From contig JALHUF010000592.1 of assembly GCA_022866195.1 (NCBI GenBank), positions 1 to 5,905 of the forward strand: a stretch of 5,905 nucleotides of DNA, written 5' to 3'. The translations under genes were made by a program, and so were the position numbers. Every line of letters begins with the position of its first letter. The first letter of the stretch is position 1. The DNA is from Terriglobia bacterium. Lineage in GTDB: Bacteria > Acidobacteriota > Terriglobia > UBA7540. Positions 1 through 5,905 of the stretch are shown one piece after another. Under the pieces are notes generated by a model, which was given only the letters and a program-made list of their open reading frames with translations, did no database searches and was not told where the DNA came from.

Positions 1-1429
1 AGAAGCCTTTTTCGGGCTCGGCATCCGGCTTCACCACGCGGCCCTGCTCCGCCGCCACGGCCTTGACATACTCATCCAGGGTGGACATGCCGAGACCGAC
101 CACAATGAGGTCTTTCGTTTTTCCCAGAACGTTGAGCCCATCCATGTTAATCGCCGCCAGCGTCTTCTCGAGCGGATAAAGCGGATGTTCGGCGTAATAA
201 CGCGAGCCCAGCAGCCCTTGCTCCTCGGCGGTGACGAAAAGAAACAGGATGGAACGCCGCGCCTGCGGTTGCACCTGGGTAAACGTCTGGGCGATTTCGA
301 GCATTCCGGCAACCCCGGAAGCATTGTCCTTCGCGCCGTGATAAATCTTGTCGCCGTTCACCGCCAGGCCGACGCCAAAGTGGTCCCAGTGGGCCATGTA
401 GACCACATACTCACCCCGGAGTTTGGGGTCACGGCCACCGAGCTTGGCGATCACGTTTTTCGAATCAATGGTGCGGATCTGGTTCTTCAGCGTCAGCGAA
501 GCCCGGGTGCCGAGCGGGACCGGGGTGAAGTTGCGCTCCACCGCCGCCTTTTTCAGCGCCTCCAGATTCTTTCCGCTCAGCGCGAATAGTGCCTGGGCCT
601 TGTCGTACGTGATCCAACCCTCCACCGCGACGCGCGACATTCCCTTGTCGGCCTTCACCAGGTCGAACTGCTCGCCCGTGTTGCTGGCCCTGACCACACC
701 CCAGGGATATCCGGCCGGCCCCGTCTCGTGGATAATCAGGCAGCCCGCTGCGCCCTTCAGCGCCGCGATCTCGTACTTGTAAGTCCAGCGCCCGTAGTAG
801 GTCATGGCCCGGCCCTTGAAGGCTTTCTCATCCAGCTTCGCCGGGTCACGCGGGTCAGGCACCGGCGGGTCGTTGATGAGCATCACCAGAACCTTGCCTT
901 TGACGTCCACGCCCTTGTAGTCGTCCCACTGGTACTCGGGCGCCACCACACCGTAGCCTACAAACACCAGGTCCGAGTCCATGCTGACCTCGGTCTGTTC
1001 GCGCTTCGTCCAGCCCATGAAATCATCGCCGTAGCGAAGCGTCAGCTTGTTCCCGGTTTCGGCCTGCGCAAACACCAATTGCGCTCCCGGGTCCGTAGTG
1101 ATGCCCACCATCGGCACCTTTTGAAAATAGGTGCCGTCGGGATTGCCGGGCTTCAGCCCCAGCGACTTCAGGTGTTCTTCCAGGAAGGCCGTGGTCAGCT
1201 CCTCACCTTTCGAAGCGGGCGCGCGGCCTTCGTACTCATCCGAGGCCAGCACCTTGATGTTCGCGAGCATCCTGTCCTTATTGATCTGGCTCCCTGCGGA
1301 CCGTTCCGACTCCGGTGGGCTTGCGAAGGCCCGTTGAGCCCTTAATCCGCCATCGCCGGGCGCCAGCAACGTACCGGCCAGAATGAAACCGCTCAGCCAG
1401 AACGTCATGCGATGTGACATACGCATCAT
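1..1429 (-). CDS. Secreted M28-family zinc metallopeptidase with PA domain (3' end outside window)
   Basis: 476 codons are visible from ATG 1429 without a stop; the C-terminus lies off the left edge. It is an M28 aminopeptidase-type enzyme (PF04389) that uses two zinc ions. A signal peptide is clear: basic start, hydrophobic 8-24, and a likely cut after A36 (A-F-A). The family opening LASDEYEGRAPASKGE follows at 61-76. Residues about 150-270 resemble the inserted PA domain (VGYGVVAPEY, then AALKGAAGCLIIHE). The metal centre is present up to the edge: H347 and D349 in AHWDH, bridging D368 in GAKDNASG, general base E402 and ligand E403 in TAEEQG, and D430 in NMDG. The expected last His ligand, in the R-S-D-H stretch, would fall just past the edge; the visible end, PDAEPEKGF, is the usual lead-in. 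GAGGAG (1443-1438) sits eight bases before the start. Likely role: periplasmic or extracellular removal of N-terminal residues from peptides; exact specificity unknown. Confidence 0.95.
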   Translation of the reverse strand, partial: MMRMSHRMTFWLSGFILAGTLLAPGDGGLRAQRAFASPPESERSAGSQINKDRMLANIKVLASDEYEGRAPASKGEELTTAFLEEHLKSLGLKPGNPDGTYFQKVPMVGITTDPGAQLVFAQAETGNKLTLRYGDDFMGWTKREQTEVSMDSDLVFVGYGVVAPEYQWDDYKGVDVKGKVLVMLINDPPVPDPRDPAKLDEKAFKGRAMTYYGRWTYKYEIAALKGAAGCLIIHETGPAGYPWGVVRASNTGEQFDLVKADKGMSRVAVEGWITYDKAQALFALSGKNLEALKKAAVERNFTPVPLGTRASLTLKNQIRTIDSKNVIAKLGGRDPKLRGEYVVYMAHWDHFGVGLAVNGDKIYHGAKDNASGVAGMLEIAQTFTQVQPQARRSILFLFVTAEEQGLLGSRYYAEHPLYPLEKTLAAINMDGLNVLGKTKDLIVVGLGMSTLDEYVKAVAAEQGRVVKPDAEPEKGF

Positions 1430-1481
1430 GAGATAGTCTCCTCTACCCGGTTATGGAAGACGCACGCCGAATGCCACGCCT

Positions 1482-1512
1482 ATTATGCCAGAAGGGCTTG
1501 ATGACTGCTCAA
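1482..1512 (-). promoter_or_regulatory. Weak sigma70-like promoter candidate before the M28 peptidase
   Basis: On the minus strand TTGAGC (1512-1507) and CATAAT (1487-1482) resemble -35 and -10 boxes, matching 4 of 6 and 5 of 6 consensus bases. The 19-base spacer is longer than the preferred 17. Transcription would begin near 1475, about 45 bases before the peptidase start. It is the best candidate in the 135-base gap, but weak evidence alone. Confidence 0.25.
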
Positions 1513-1564
1513 AGTCGCTCAGGGCCGGCCAACACCGTACAGCGAAGCCCCGGCTTGGTGCAAG

Positions 1565-2497
1565 TCACGGCTTCCCCGCCGGCAGGGCACTCAGAAACTT
1601 GCTCACGGCACGCTTGTACTGTTCTGTGGCCTGATTGAAGCCCTCGCCGTGGCGGCGGCCGGGCAGAACGAGCAACACCTTCTGCGGGCTCGCAGCTCGC
1701 GCGTAAAGCGTGCGCGCAATGGCCGGGGGCATTCGCCGGTCCTCTTCCACGGCCACAAACAAGATGGGCCGGGATCCGATGCGGCCTACGGCCTTCTCCA
1801 GATCAAGGTCCGAGGGGCTGAAGCCGCCGCGCCAGGCCGACCAATACATCACTTCGTAGGCCAGCGGGAAAGCCGGCAAGCGGAGGAAGAGCTTCAGGTG
1901 GTGCGCGACGGTGTCGCGGAAAGAGAGGAAACTGCTGTCTGAAATCACAGCGTCAACGTCCGGCGAATCCGCTGCCGCCATCAGCGCGGCTGCGGCGCCC
2001 ATCGAAACACCCCAAAGAATCACCGGGCGGGCGGCCTTCCCCTCCTGCAAGGCATAGCGCACCGCGCCCACCACATCCCGCCGCTCCTGATAGCCGAGCG
2101 TGGTTATCTCGCCCTCGCTCTGACCGGAATGCCGAAAGTCGAAAAGCAGGCCGTTGTAGCCTAGAGCCTGGGCAAAGGCCGCCATGGGCAGCATTTCCGT
2201 GCGCGTGCGGTTCAGGCCATGACAGAAGATGATCGTTCCACGGGCACTCCCCGCCCCCGGAACGTACCAACCCTTGAGCTGAATGCCATCGGTCGCCAAA
2301 AACTCGATCCAGCGGAAGTTGAGGCCGTAGGAGATAGGGGTCTTACCGTCGTTCGGGTCGGGATAGTGGAATCGACCGCGGGTCAGGATGTACGTGAAAA
2401 ACCAGGGAACAACAACGAGGAAAAACACCGCCCCCAGCACGCCTAAGATCACGAGCACGCGCCGCGTAACTTTCCATATTTTTCCACCCGTCGACAA
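1565..2497 (-). CDS. Membrane-anchored alpha/beta hydrolase (COG1073-like serine hydrolase)
   Basis: A 310-residue alpha/beta-hydrolase fold protein from TTG 2497. One strongly hydrophobic helix (about 13-38) after a basic start (K6, K9, R12, R13) should act as an uncleaved N-terminal anchor, placing the catalytic domain outside the cytoplasm. The domain shows the oxyanion segment CHGLNRTRTEM (H93-G94), the nucleophile elbow GVSMG with S165, a probable acid D253 in VEEDRRMP, and H283 in GRRHGEGF, so the triad looks complete. The layout resembles the YqkD/BEM46/ABHD13-type group, which includes esterases, thioesterases and peptidases; the substrate cannot be named. The frame is open back to TTG 2659, inside the MFS gene, but those extra residues are low-complexity and lack a ribosome-binding site. 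TTG 2497 has AGGTGA at good spacing; GTG 2506 is the alternative and adds three residues. It lies 118 bases after the MFS gene and 135 before the M28 peptidase. Confidence 0.9.
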   Translation of the reverse strand: MSTGGKIWKVTRRVLVILGVLGAVFFLVVVPWFFTYILTRGRFHYPDPNDGKTPISYGLNFRWIEFLATDGIQLKGWYVPGAGSARGTIIFCHGLNRTRTEMLPMAAFAQALGYNGLLFDFRHSGQSEGEITTLGYQERRDVVGAVRYALQEGKAARPVILWGVSMGAAAALMAAADSPDVDAVISDSSFLSFRDTVAHHLKLFLRLPAFPLAYEVMYWSAWRGGFSPSDLDLEKAVGRIGSRPILFVAVEEDRRMPPAIARTLYARAASPQKVLLVLPGRRHGEGFNQATEQYKRAVSKFLSALPAGKP

Positions 2498-2502
2498 TGA
2501 AC

Positions 2503-2508
2503 TCACCT
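2503..2508 (-). promoter_or_regulatory. Shine-Dalgarno site supporting a TTG start for the alpha/beta hydrolase
   Basis: AGGTGA reads on the minus strand at 2508-2503, five bases before TTG at 2497. It pairs with the distal part of the anti-Shine-Dalgarno (the AGGTGA of AAGGAGGTGA), so the aligned spacing is about eight bases, which is normal. The competing in-frame starts, GTG 2506 and TTG 2659, have no such site upstream. Confidence 0.5.
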
Positions 2509-2593
2509 GAGGCGTGCAATCATGGCTGCTTGGCTCGGTCTGTGCGTGTTGACCGGAATCTGCCGCCCCGCTGGCCGCAAGCTTTCCGCCGTA

Positions 2594-2614
2594 GCTCGCC
2601 GGCCGGCGACGAGC
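2594..2614 (-). repeat. Imperfect GC-rich hairpin directly after the MFS stop codon
   Basis: GCTCG (2594-2598) can pair with CGAGC (2610-2614). Inside lies the 12-base perfect palindrome CGCCGGCCGGCG (2597-2608), giving alternative, partly bulged foldings. It begins one base past the MFS stop (2616). There is no T run after it on the minus strand, so it is at best a weak, non-classical terminator or an mRNA 3' end stabiliser. In GC-rich DNA such a palindrome can also arise by chance. Confidence 0.3.
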
Positions 2615-2615
2615 G

Positions 2616-3803
2616 TTACAGCCGCGGGGAGCCTTCCTCCAAGGGCTGAGGCTCGGCAATGTGCGTGGTGAGCAGAATCGCCACCAGCGCCGTCATCGCC
2701 GCGCAGAGCGTGGTGACCGCGATGTAGCCATGACGTTGATAGAGCATCCCGCCCACCAGGGCCACCGCCCCGATGCCTAATTGTGAGGAGATGTTGCGCA
2801 GGGCGATGAACGTCCCGCGCCGGGCGGCGGGAACCATTTCCGTCATCAGGGCCGTCAGCGGGCCCTGGCGGAATGCCGCGCCCAGACTGGTGGTGGCAAA
2901 TACCACAAGCAGCCAGATCCCCCAGTGCAGGAACGGGACAAGGGCCACCGAAACGGCCAGCAGCACGTTGCTGGCAATGGAGACCGCGCGCTTTCCCCAT
3001 CGATCGGAGAGAATCCCGCCGAGCGGCGCGCCCGCCACCGCCACCAAGCCGCCGAGCATGAAAACCCATCCAATCGTCCGCGTGGGCACGTCGAAGCGGT
3101 TGTTCAGCCACTGGCCGATGTAAGTGATAAAGCCCACCAGGCCGCCGGACACAAGGAAAGCTATTCCTAGGGCCGCCACCGTGTCGCGCCGGACGAGAAA
3201 CGAATGCATGGCTTCGGCCGCGTCGCGAAGTTTCTGCGACGACGGTTGGGAGCGCACTGGCTCGCGTGGCAGCCCCAGCGAGACGCAGGCTATGGCGAAA
3301 GCCAGCGCCGCGAAGAACAGAAATGTTCGCTGCCATCCGAAGCGGTCGGCAATCTGCGCAGCCAGCGGCACGCCGACGATGGGCGCCGCGAAGTAAGCGG
3401 AAGAAACCAGGCCAATCGCTCTGCCTCGCACGGCGTAGGCAAACCAGTCCCCGGCAAAGGCGATAGAACAGGTGGAGATCGTCCCCGCTGCCAGGCCGGT
3501 GAGCGCTCTGGCCAGCATCAGCTCGGGAAAACTCTGACTGCGCGCCGAGAGCCACGACGCCACACCAAACACCAGGACTCCGGCCAGCAGGAATCGCCGA
3601 CGACCGTAATGGTCCGAGAGCGGCCCGGCAGCGAACGCCGCCCCGGCCGCAGCCAACGAATACGCGGCGACCATCAGCCCGGCCGCTCCCACGCTGATGT
3701 CCAGAGAGCTGACCAGCGTCGGTAACAGCGCCGCAATCACCTGATTATCTGCGACGCCGAGGAAGAGCAGCAGAAACAGACTGATGACTACCCGGTAATC
3801 CAC
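2616..3803 (-). CDS. MFS transporter, 12-helix drug/small-molecule exporter type
   Basis: A 395-residue major facilitator (PF07690), complete and of normal length for a 12-helix member. Hydrophobic helices lie near 6-30, 38-60, 72-88, 95-118, 127-149, 158-178, 208-233, 243-265, 272-291, 295-313, 333-355 and 360-382, with a cytoplasmic loop near 180-207 between the halves. Motif A is clear after helix 2 (GPLSDHYGRRR, 60-70) and again in the second half (GGILSDRWGKR, 262-272). Helix 4 carries a motif-B-like LARALTGLAAG with R99, which supports proton coupling. Helix 1 has the polar D19-N20-Q21 set. These fit a DHA1-like proton antiporter, but the substrate cannot be read from sequence. GTG 3803 is preceded by a full AGGAGG. 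The TAA stop lies 118 bases before the hydrolase start. No adjacent TetR or MarR regulator is present. Confidence 0.93.
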   Translation of the reverse strand: MDYRVVISLFLLLFLGVADNQVIAALLPTLVSSLDISVGAAGLMVAAYSLAAAGAAFAAGPLSDHYGRRRFLLAGVLVFGVASWLSARSQSFPELMLARALTGLAAGTISTCSIAFAGDWFAYAVRGRAIGLVSSAYFAAPIVGVPLAAQIADRFGWQRTFLFFAALAFAIACVSLGLPREPVRSQPSSQKLRDAAEAMHSFLVRRDTVAALGIAFLVSGGLVGFITYIGQWLNNRFDVPTRTIGWVFMLGGLVAVAGAPLGGILSDRWGKRAVSIASNVLLAVSVALVPFLHWGIWLLVVFATTSLGAAFRQGPLTALMTEMVPAARRGTFIALRNISSQLGIGAVALVGGMLYQRHGYIAVTTLCAAMTALVAILLTTHIAEPQPLEEGSPRL

Positions 3804-3809
3804 CGCCTT

Positions 3810-3815
3810 CCTCCT
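3810..3815 (-). promoter_or_regulatory. Strong Shine-Dalgarno site that fixes the GTG start of the MFS gene
   Basis: AGGAGG reads on the minus strand at 3815-3810, six bases before GTG at 3803. It is a full match to the anti-Shine-Dalgarno core at good spacing. It supports GTG 3803 as the true start even though the codon is not ATG. Confidence 0.8.
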
Positions 3816-3837
3816 CGCGCTGCCGGACTGTTTGGGC

Positions 3838-3863
3838 CGAAATCGGGAAGGTTCGAATCGGGA
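3838..3863. repeat. Short direct repeat pair upstream of the MFS gene
   Basis: CGAAATCGGGA (3838-3848) and CGAATCGGGA (3854-3863) are near-identical direct repeats about 15 bases apart, with the palindrome TTCGAA overlapping the second copy. They lie 35 to 60 bases before the MFS start codon, in the 104-base gap after the AhpD-like gene. This position would suit an operator for a regulator of the exporter, but no clear -35/-10 pair is visible beside them and chance is possible. The repetition is observed; the regulatory role is a guess. Confidence 0.3.
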
Positions 3864-3907
3864 TACGTGCTCCCGGCTCCCAGGCGCCAGCGAGGCTGAG
3901 AGACGCG

Positions 3908-4246
3908 CTATTCAAAGTGGTGGAGGTCCAGCTTGATGGCGGCCCTGTCCGACTCGTCGAGCACGCTGGCCGCGCCGATGCCGATGGCGACTACGATGGC
4001 ATCGCTGATTTCTTCCTTGGTCGCACCGAGTTCGAGGGCCTTCTTGATGTGTCCCTCAATGCAACCTTCACACCTGGCGATCAGAGAGCAGCCGATGGCA
4101 ATCAGCTCTTTCGTCTTCGCGTCCAGTGCGCCGGGTGCGAAGTAACTCTCCTTGTAGAACTTCTTGTAGATGTTGCGCAACCGCGGCTCGATCATGCTCA
4201 TGGAAGCCGGCGCCCTCTTTGCCCGTCCGCGCTTATTCTTCGCCAT
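3908..4246 (-). CDS. AhpD-like carboxymuconolactone decarboxylase (CMD) family protein
   Basis: A 112-residue, all-helical CMD-family protein (PF02627 fold), probably cytoplasmic. The pattern E47-x11-C59-E-G-C62-x3-H66 matches the AhpD redox motif E-x11-C-x2-C-x3-H, in which the cysteine pair, histidine and glutamate reduce peroxides or recycle a peroxidase partner. A thiol-dependent peroxidase or disulfide reductase role is therefore more likely than true carboxymuconolactone decarboxylation. The helix after the motif (LELGATKEEISDAIVVAIGI) is typical of the family. The length suits the short CMD proteins, which work as oligomers. ATG 4246 has GGAG (4257-4254) seven bases upstream. The first 12 residues are an unusual basic tail rich in Lys and Arg; internal Met16 or Met18 could give the shorter form. 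It is separated from the kinase by 208 bases and from the MFS gene by 104. No ahpC is in the window, and its partner is unknown. Confidence 0.9.
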   Translation of the reverse strand: MAKNKRGRAKRAPASMSMIEPRLRNIYKKFYKESYFAPGALDAKTKELIAIGCSLIARCEGCIEGHIKKALELGATKEEISDAIVVAIGIGAASVLDESDRAAIKLDLHHFE

Positions 4247-4454
4247 ACCGGATCTCCACTCCTTTGAACTGTAATGCGAGGCAAACCAAAATACATCTGA
4301 TCACTATGCCGCGTCCTAGCCAGCGAGGTGCTCCATACACCTGCCGCGCGAGCGCAGAATAGTAACACAGCCGGCATTTTCACCGCAGAGGATTGCGCCC
4401 CCCAGAAGGGCCAGCCACGAGACTTCTTCCGGGAGGGGTGCCTGACAGGAAAAC

Positions 4455-5801
4455 CTAGCGCTCGGTGGGGCCAGACTCAGTTGGAGCGGGCATCTCGGGA
4501 CCGCTAACCTCAGGGATTTCCAGGCGAATGGAAGTTCCCTTACCCGGCTGACTATCAATCGTGAAGGAGAATTCCTGCCCGTAGAGCACCTTCAGGCGCT
4601 CGCGCACGTTGCTGATGCCAATCCCCGAATCGAAAATCTCCGGGCGCCGTTCTTCCGGAATTCCCACGCCGTCATCGATGATCTCCACGGCCAGCCGCCC
4701 GTTACGCCGCGCGGTGCGCAACGTGATGGTTCCTCCTTCGATCTTGGGGCCGATGCCGTGGCCGATGGCGTTTTCGATCAGCGGCTGAAGCACCATGCTG
4801 GGCACGATCATTTCCAGCGTCTCGGGATCGACCTCCTTGCGAATCTGGAGCTTATCGCGCCCGAAACGCACCACCTCGATATCCAGATAATCATCGATGA
4901 AATCCAGCTCCTGCTTGAGCGGCAGGAAGTGCATCTGGGCCTTCAGCCGGAGCCGCAGGATGTTGGAGAGCTTCAGTACCACCGTGCGCGCCGTGTCCGG
5001 GTCAAACCGCACCAGCGACGAGACGGTGTTCAGGGTATTGAAAAGAAAATGCGGGTTGATCTGGCTGATGAGGGCGTCCACGCGCGCCTGCATGAGGACT
5101 TTTTCCTGCTCCTCCAGCTTCCGCTCCATGCGCGTGTTGTTCCAAATACGCAGCAGCAAGCCTACGCCGATCACGGTGCCCAGGACGATCAGGACTTTAG
5201 TCCAGGGGTGGGGGGACTCGAGATAAAACAGTCTGCCATGCGCCATGCGGCCGAGCGTGATCCGGGTGATTTCCAGGATCACACAGATGAGAAAGAAGAG
5301 GATCTGCCAATCCATGGCGGGATGCTGGAAGCGCCGCTTGATGGAGCGGTATAGGCTGAGGTCAATGAAGGGGGTGAACTTCCAAACCTCCTCCTTGTCC
5401 GGGCAGACCCAACGGGCCGACCCGGCGACCACTGCGTACAGCACGGCCAGCGGCGCCGCCAGGATTTCGTGTCCGATGAGCACGGCCGGCAGGCTGACCA
5501 TCAGTCCCACCACCAGCCCTACAATGGTCCCGCCCAGCAGGCCGGCCACTACCGTGATTTCCAGATCCACATCCGTGCCCTGGTAGCGGGCCAGCAAGCG
5601 CGCCAGCACGCCCAGCATGAACGGGACACCGAGATACGTCGCAAAGAGAAGTTTTTGTCGCGGACCCCGCTGCTCGATGAACAGCAGGCGGCGGAATTGG
5701 CCGAAGCGGGCAATGATGCTGGCCAGGGAGGCCAGGACCCCCAACTTGATCAGCAGGGTTACGAAGACCAACGCCGGGGAAACCTGTGGGTTGACACTCA
5801 T
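4455..5801 (-). CDS. LytS-type membrane sensor histidine kinase
   Basis: A 448-residue sensor kinase of the LytS/YehU type (His_kinase family PF06580 with a HATPase domain). It should autophosphorylate and pass phosphate to a response regulator, commonly of the LytTR class. The N-terminal half is membrane: hydrophobic helices near residues 9-31, 52-72, 83-110, 112-130, 165-185 and 200-219, resembling a 5TMR-LYT sensor region. A charged, likely coiled-coil linker (222-245) follows. The phosphoacceptor box QINPHFLFNTLN places the active histidine at H251. The ATP site shows the N box LIENAIGHG (N344), the DDGVGI box (376-381), GIGISNVRERL (393-403) and GKGTS (420-424). All key residues are present. 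I chose the ATG at 5801 because the protein then begins just before the first helix. A GTG at 5867 would add 22 Gly/Arg/Ala-rich residues, overlap thiS by 8 bases and sit in a hairpin. Neither start has a strong ribosome-binding site. No cognate regulator lies in the window, so the signal and target are unknown. Confidence 0.93.
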   Translation of the reverse strand: MSVNPQVSPALVFVTLLIKLGVLASLASIIARFGQFRRLLFIEQRGPRQKLLFATYLGVPFMLGVLARLLARYQGTDVDLEITVVAGLLGGTIVGLVVGLMVSLPAVLIGHEILAAPLAVLYAVVAGSARWVCPDKEEVWKFTPFIDLSLYRSIKRRFQHPAMDWQILFFLICVILEITRITLGRMAHGRLFYLESPHPWTKVLIVLGTVIGVGLLLRIWNNTRMERKLEEQEKVLMQARVDALISQINPHFLFNTLNTVSSLVRFDPDTARTVVLKLSNILRLRLKAQMHFLPLKQELDFIDDYLDIEVVRFGRDKLQIRKEVDPETLEMIVPSMVLQPLIENAIGHGIGPKIEGGTITLRTARRNGRLAVEIIDDGVGIPEERRPEIFDSGIGISNVRERLKVLYGQEFSFTIDSQPGKGTSIRLEIPEVSGPEMPAPTESGPTER

Positions 5802-5825
5802 AGAAAACGCAACCAGTCCACCAAC

Positions 5826-5869
5826 GGCCGCCGCGCGGCCTCTGCCCTGCCGGTGGGCGCTACCCACCG
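5826..5869 (-). repeat. Two GC-rich inverted repeats at the thiS-kinase junction
   Basis: Two perfect hairpins lie close together. The first has 7-base arms CGGTGGG (5851-5857) and CCCACCG (5863-5869) around a 5-base loop that contains the thiS stop codon. The second has 6-base arms GGCCGC (5826-5831) and GCGGCC (5835-5840) around a 3-base loop. Neither is followed on the minus strand by a run of T directly after the stem, so a classical intrinsic terminator is not supported. They may form RNA structure between thiS and the kinase gene, limiting read-through or shielding the possible GTG start at 5867, which lies inside the first stem. The base pairing is seen directly; any function is inference. 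Confidence 0.5.
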
Positions 5870-5905
5870 CCTACAAAGTGTACCACTTCCAGCCGGTCGC
5901 CCGCT
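5860..5905 (-). CDS. thiS: ThiS sulfur carrier protein, C-terminal 14 codons only (5' part outside window)
   Basis: The frame entering from the right edge reads AGDRLEVVHFVGGG and stops at TAG (5862-5860). ThiS is a small ubiquitin-fold protein of the thiamine pathway. Its C-terminal Gly-Gly is adenylated and converted to a thiocarboxylate that gives sulfur to the thiazole synthase ThiG. The ending seen here, a G-D-R then an E-V-V-H-F strand then V-G-G-G at the very C-terminus, is the usual ending of bacterial ThiS. MoaD also ends in Gly-Gly but usually lacks the H-F-V segment. Only the tail is visible, so length and start cannot be judged. The next gene downstream is a sensor kinase, not thiG, so any thiG partner must lie beyond the right edge or elsewhere. 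The call rests on a short but distinctive string. Confidence 0.8.
   Translation of the reverse strand, partial: AGDRLEVVHFVGGG

Noticed and set aside
728..1345. A 205-codon plus-strand open frame, and other plus-strand frames such as 185-589 and 4758-5354
   Set aside because: Each lies opposite a well-supported minus-strand gene (M28 peptidase or kinase), is His/Arg/Gln-rich and shows no domain. Long antisense frames are expected in GC-rich coding DNA.
1536..1560. Possible terminator around AAGCCCCGGCTT after the hydrolase gene
   Set aside because: The arms AAGCC and GGCTT leave only a 2-base loop and no T run follows on the minus strand, so it is not a working intrinsic terminator.
2503..3555. 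A 350-codon minus-strand open frame overlapping the MFS gene
   Set aside because: It is a shadow in another frame of the transporter: Arg/Gly/Ala-rich, no recognisable domain or membrane pattern, while the other frame is a full MFS protein with both motif A copies.
3846..3864. GGTTCGAATC, which looks like the T arm of a tRNA
   Set aside because: The flanking bases do not form a 5-base T stem, and no acceptor, D or anticodon arm is found on either side.
4316..4558. An 80-codon minus-strand frame covering the kinase end and the 208-base gap, and a 61-codon frame at 4198-4383
   Set aside because: Both overlap established genes out of frame, have no clear ribosome-binding site and no recognisable features. 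The gap 4247-4454 also lacks a convincing promoter or terminator by eye.
5802..5867. GTG 5867 as the kinase start, adding 22 residues
   Set aside because: The extension is Gly/Arg/Ala-rich and unlike a membrane-protein start, overlaps thiS by 8 bases, has only a weak TAGG upstream and lies in a hairpin. Not fully excluded.
1..5905. Mobile elements, CRISPR arrays, phage or defence genes
   Set aside because: No transposase, integrase, regular spaced repeats, terminal inverted repeats or toxin-antitoxin pair was seen in any of the genes or gaps.

Overview
This is a GC-rich bacterial window with six genes, all read from the minus strand. In order of transcription they are: the last 14 codons of thiS (right edge), a membrane sensor histidine kinase of the LytS type, a small AhpD-like carboxymuconolactone decarboxylase (CMD) family protein, a 12-helix major facilitator (MFS) exporter, a membrane-anchored alpha/beta hydrolase, and a secreted zinc-dependent M28 peptidase cut by the left edge. 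The long plus-strand frames are shadows of these genes. The GC-rich composition, the kinase type and the secreted PA-domain M28 peptidase would suit an Acidobacteriota-like, probably environmental, Gram-negative bacterium. That assignment is an inference from general appearance, not something the sequence proves.

Layout. 5860-5905: C-terminus of ThiS, the thiamine sulfur carrier, ending in the Gly-Gly tail. 5802-5859: a short gap that, with the thiS stop, carries two GC-rich hairpins. 4455-5801: sensor kinase. 4247-4454: 208 bases with no gene, terminator or convincing promoter. 3908-4246: AhpD-like protein. 3804-3907: gap with a pair of direct repeats. 2616-3803: MFS transporter, GTG start with a strong ribosome-binding site. 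2498-2615: gap with an imperfect hairpin. 1565-2497: alpha/beta hydrolase, probably with a TTG start. 1430-1564: gap with a weak promoter candidate. 1-1429: M28 peptidase, 476 codons visible, lacking the last zinc-ligand region.

How the genes relate. The gaps are 58 to 208 bases with no tight overlaps, so this is better described as a row of co-oriented genes than one compact operon. No gene obviously serves another. The kinase has no response regulator in the window. The hydrolase and peptidase are both degradative enzymes that act at or beyond the membrane, and the AhpD-like protein and exporter could both belong to stress defence, but these links are guesses. I see no mobile element, CRISPR array, RNA gene, phage gene or defence system. 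I do not think the window holds an undescribed multi-gene system. The points worth a second look are the kinase next to thiS without a partner, the hairpins at that junction, the repeats before the MFS gene, and the non-ATG starts.
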